A DNA stretch of 64,000 nucleotides. Origin: Salibacterium halotolerans (GTDB lineage Bacteria; Bacillota; Bacilli; Bacillales; Marinococcaceae). Within the stretch, counting starts at the first letter, position 1, and every line of letters begins with the position of its first letter. Of the stretch, positions 62,138-64,000 are shown piece after piece. The notes under the pieces are model-generated. The model was not told the DNA's origin. It did no database searches and was given only the letters and a program-made list of their open reading frames with translations. The DNA is taken from positions 1-64,000 of the forward strand of contig NZ_FOXD01000008.1 of the NCBI RefSeq assembly GCF_900115625.1. The letters are read 5' to 3'. The position numbers and the translations under genes are program-made.

Positions 62138-62920
62138 TTAAAAAGTATCTTCAAAGGCTAAGACTAGATGTACATTATCCAGTACTATATCGGCATATTC
62201 TATTAACGCACGAATAGCTTCGACATCATAATCATCAAATTCATAGTCTGAATCAGAGAGAAAGCTTAGATACATTGGTGGGTTTTGTTCAAAACTAGAA
62301 TGAGCAGCAGCAATTAATAAGGTTCTGTTTCCAATCATCCGGTTTTGAAATCCCACAGTAGTTTCTTTATTTTCCATAAAACTTAGTAATTGACGTTCTT
62401 GATGAGTAAGTTCTTCTTCGGTTTTTATGCTATAACTTAATTGAACATCAAAAGCCCGGGTGAAATACTCTTGATATCTTTGACACAATTCAATTAAAAC
62501 CGAACGAAATGAGACGGATTCAACATTATTAAATTGTCCAACAATTTGTTTGTGATAACTTAAAATATCAGATAAATAGTGGACTTGTCCTATTTTCATG
62601 ATGTTGTGCTGCCACGCCTCAAATTCTACTTCTACATTAAAAGCCTTCATACGTCTTGCATGTGTCATGGTGAGAGTAGTAATAACTAAAGAACCAATGA
62701 AAAAGATAATTAAAGAATAAACCACCGCAATGATAAAAGGACTCATAAGAACATTAGCTAATTCATTCTGCCCCTCGTAATTGGCTGAAAAATGATGATA
62801 AGTTATCCAGAATCCAATAACTGAGGATATAATAGTTAGGACCATACCAACAAAATATATTTCATTTTTGTTACTATAGACAGCATCCGATAAACTTTTA
62901 ATGAAATTCTCTTTTTCCAT
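62138..62920 (-). CDS. Hypothetical membrane protein of AT-rich island
   Basis: A 260-residue protein: two helices near residues 20-42 and 63-90, then a soluble helical domain of about 170 residues (CQRYQEYFTRAFDVQLS and others) and an acidic end. No family is recognised. Base composition is clearly more AT-rich than the flanking genes, a sign of transfer. ATG at 62920 follows AGGAGAG. Confidence 0.6.
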   Translation of the reverse strand: MEKENFIKSLSDAVYSNKNEIYFVGMVLTIISSVIGFWITYHHFSANYEGQNELANVLMSPFIIAVVYSLIIFFIGSLVITTLTMTHARRMKAFNVEVEFEAWQHNIMKIGQVHYLSDILSYHKQIVGQFNNVESVSFRSVLIELCQRYQEYFTRAFDVQLSYSIKTEEELTHQERQLLSFMENKETTVGFQNRMIGNRTLLIAAAHSSFEQNPPMYLSFLSDSDYEFDDYDVEAIRALIEYADIVLDNVHLVLAFEDTF

Positions 62921-63211
62921 TTTTTCTCTCCTGAATCTAAAATAGTTCATTGATTTGCGCTATAAAATGGAGTCCCATAACGTTGACGAATAGTTAAGAT
63001 CGTGCTTCCTTCATAAAAGAATTGGCAGTGCGCTTCTTTGTAGGTGGGGCTTGGGGTGCCTGCTGAGTACATATTGATTATTACGGTTTGTTGGAATTTT
63101 TTTCTTCCTTCTATTCTATTATGAAAGTCCCGGTCCGTCTATGTATTTCTTTCCCAAACCGGAAATGCTAGCATGAAAATAAAAAATATGAAGAATGGGA
63201 GAGGAAGCTTC

Positions 63212-63655
63212 TTGAACAATCAGACAGAGAAGTTCTGGAACGAATATTGTGACAAGCATGGAGTGGACGCGAGTGAGGCGGTGGACGTTTTTTCGTTCGG
63301 AACGGCGGCTGATGAATTGGCGGATCTCGTGAAGCAGGGGAAGAAGACGGCGACCTGTTCGGTTTATGTGGAATACGAGTGGGAAGGGGAAGCGCTGCCG
63401 GAGAAAGGGGATCTCAGTATTGTTGTCGACGCCGCAGAGAATCCGGCTGCTGTCATCCAGGTAACCGACGTAACGACGATGCCGATGAATGAAGTCCCGG
63501 AGGTCTTTGCGCTCGCAGAAGGGGAAGGAGACTACCAGGACTGGTGGAACGCACATGAAACATTTTTCACGGAGCTTCTCGAAAGCTACGGCTCCACTTT
63601 CCGAAAAGATATGCTCGTTGTGTGTGAACGATTCAACGTGGTGTATGGCGGGTAG
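63212..63655 (+). CDS. ASCH-domain protein
   Basis: A 147-residue ASCH protein (PUA-like fold) with TEKFWNEYCDKHGVD at the start, LVKQGKKTATCSVY near residue 40 and RKDMLVVCERFNVVY at the end. Family members bind RNA or hydrolyse modified nucleosides (YqfB-like). TTG at 63212 is preferred because GAGAGG lies seven bases before it; ATG at 63173 and 63188 have no such site. Confidence 0.82.
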   Translation: MNNQTEKFWNEYCDKHGVDASEAVDVFSFGTAADELADLVKQGKKTATCSVYVEYEWEGEALPEKGDLSIVVDAAENPAAVIQVTDVTTMPMNEVPEVFALAEGEGDYQDWWNAHETFFTELLESYGSTFRKDMLVVCERFNVVYGG

Positions 63656-63729
63656 CAGCCTCTTTCTGGATGGAAGGCAGGCGCAACGTGTGCGCGTTAA
63701 CCGATATTCGACGCAAAGGAGAAGAAAGC

Positions 63730-64000
63730 ATGACTATCTCTAAAAAAGCACTTGTATTTTTTATATCAGCCTCATTTGCCGCTGGTGCTGTTCTCACCAA
63801 CCTGAACAGCTTGCGTGGTATGAAATCTGCAGGTTGGGAAAAACTGAATCGAATGGAGATCGATCACGTGAAAGAAGAGTACCTGGAAGATAACTCTGAC
63901 ATTTTATCTTTTGAGTACCTTGACGGGGACATATACTTTCTGGAAACGGAAGAATCCCAGTACTTGGTCAAAATGACGAGAGGATTTGAAGATAACAAAC
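63730..64000 (+). CDS. Hypothetical exported or membrane-anchored protein (partial)
   Basis: An open frame from ATG 63730 runs off the window. It begins MTISKKALVFFISASF, a signal or anchor helix, then a charged soluble part with Asp/Glu-rich beta segments. AAAGGAGAAG precedes the start. The rest is not available, so no family is given. Confidence 0.6.
   Translation, partial: MTISKKALVFFISASFAAGAVLTNLNSLRGMKSAGWEKLNRMEIDHVKEEYLEDNSDILSFEYLDGDIYFLETEESQYLVKMTRGFEDNK

Noticed and set aside
1-64000. tRNA or rRNA genes
   Set aside because: No cloverleaf with CCA-type end or conserved rRNA stretch was recognised by reading; a tRNAscan or Rfam run could still find one.

Overview
The window reads as a chromosomal segment of a low- to mid-GC Gram-positive of the Bacillaceae, probably a salt- or alkali-tolerant soil or plant-litter organism. 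The reasons are Bacillus-type ribosome binding sites (GGAGG with ATG, GTG or TTG starts), many Bacillus-restricted families (YdbS/YdbT, YesL, YesS, CBO0543, DUF4166, DUF4178, DUF4247, DUF6366, DUF2975), SigA, ECF, AraR and CcpA-like sites, and acidic proteins. Genus and species cannot be fixed from the sequence alone. No rRNA, tRNA or CRISPR array was seen.

Layout. 1-14.4 kb is mixed: an ABC-2 permease, small and decayed genes, three Rpn-type nuclease loci (one intact, two remnants), two tandem metallophosphoesterase paralogues flanking a hendecad coiled-coil gene, an esterase, a methyltransferase, a SEC-C/SWIM gene pair, and a sigma/anti-sigma pair. 14.4-23.4 kb holds a GntR-controlled ABC operon with a palindromic operator, YdbST, a SurA-N-like lipoprotein, a DUF4166/DoxX-like pair and an aldo/keto reductase.

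23.7-45.3 kb is a plant cell-wall island. It carries a secreted PL10 pectate lyase fused to a CE8 pectin methylesterase, a YesS-like AraC sensor-regulator, a CUT1 ABC importer with GH43, lipoprotein and YesL, an ECF41 sigma factor with its partner oxidoreductase, a GH140-type apiosidase, a GH51 arabinofuranosidase and a second CUT1 importer. The GH51 gene and the second importer each have a near-consensus SigA promoter followed at once by an AraR-type palindrome, and cre-like sites suggest carbon catabolite control. The picture is outside depolymerisation of pectin, import of arabinose-, apiose- or galacturonate-rich oligomers, and cytosolic hydrolysis.

47.2-54.6 kb is the most system-like part. 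PspA, a DUF4247 lipoprotein, DUF350, a membrane-fused spermidine-synthase-like enzyme, a RCK potassium channel overlapping AdoMet decarboxylase (speD), and DUF4178 lie together, which suggests a membrane-stress module linked to polyamines and K+. It is interrupted by a 1.2 kb insert (frameshifted lipoprotein, HTH regulator, DUF2975) bounded by two long, nearly identical copies of an intergenic repeat.

54.6-64 kb is accessory: RDD, DUF805, UbiA-family prenyltransferase, an orphan MazF/PemK, DUF4260, a RelE/ParE-type toxin pair between partial duplications, AT-rich small genes, ASCH and a truncated gene at the right edge. Across the window at least four families of short phrase repeats (AATCGATAGAGAAA, TAGTGTCCACGG, TTTCGCTCGAAT and TTTACATGC types) sit only between genes; they are the main structure that gene annotation does not explain.
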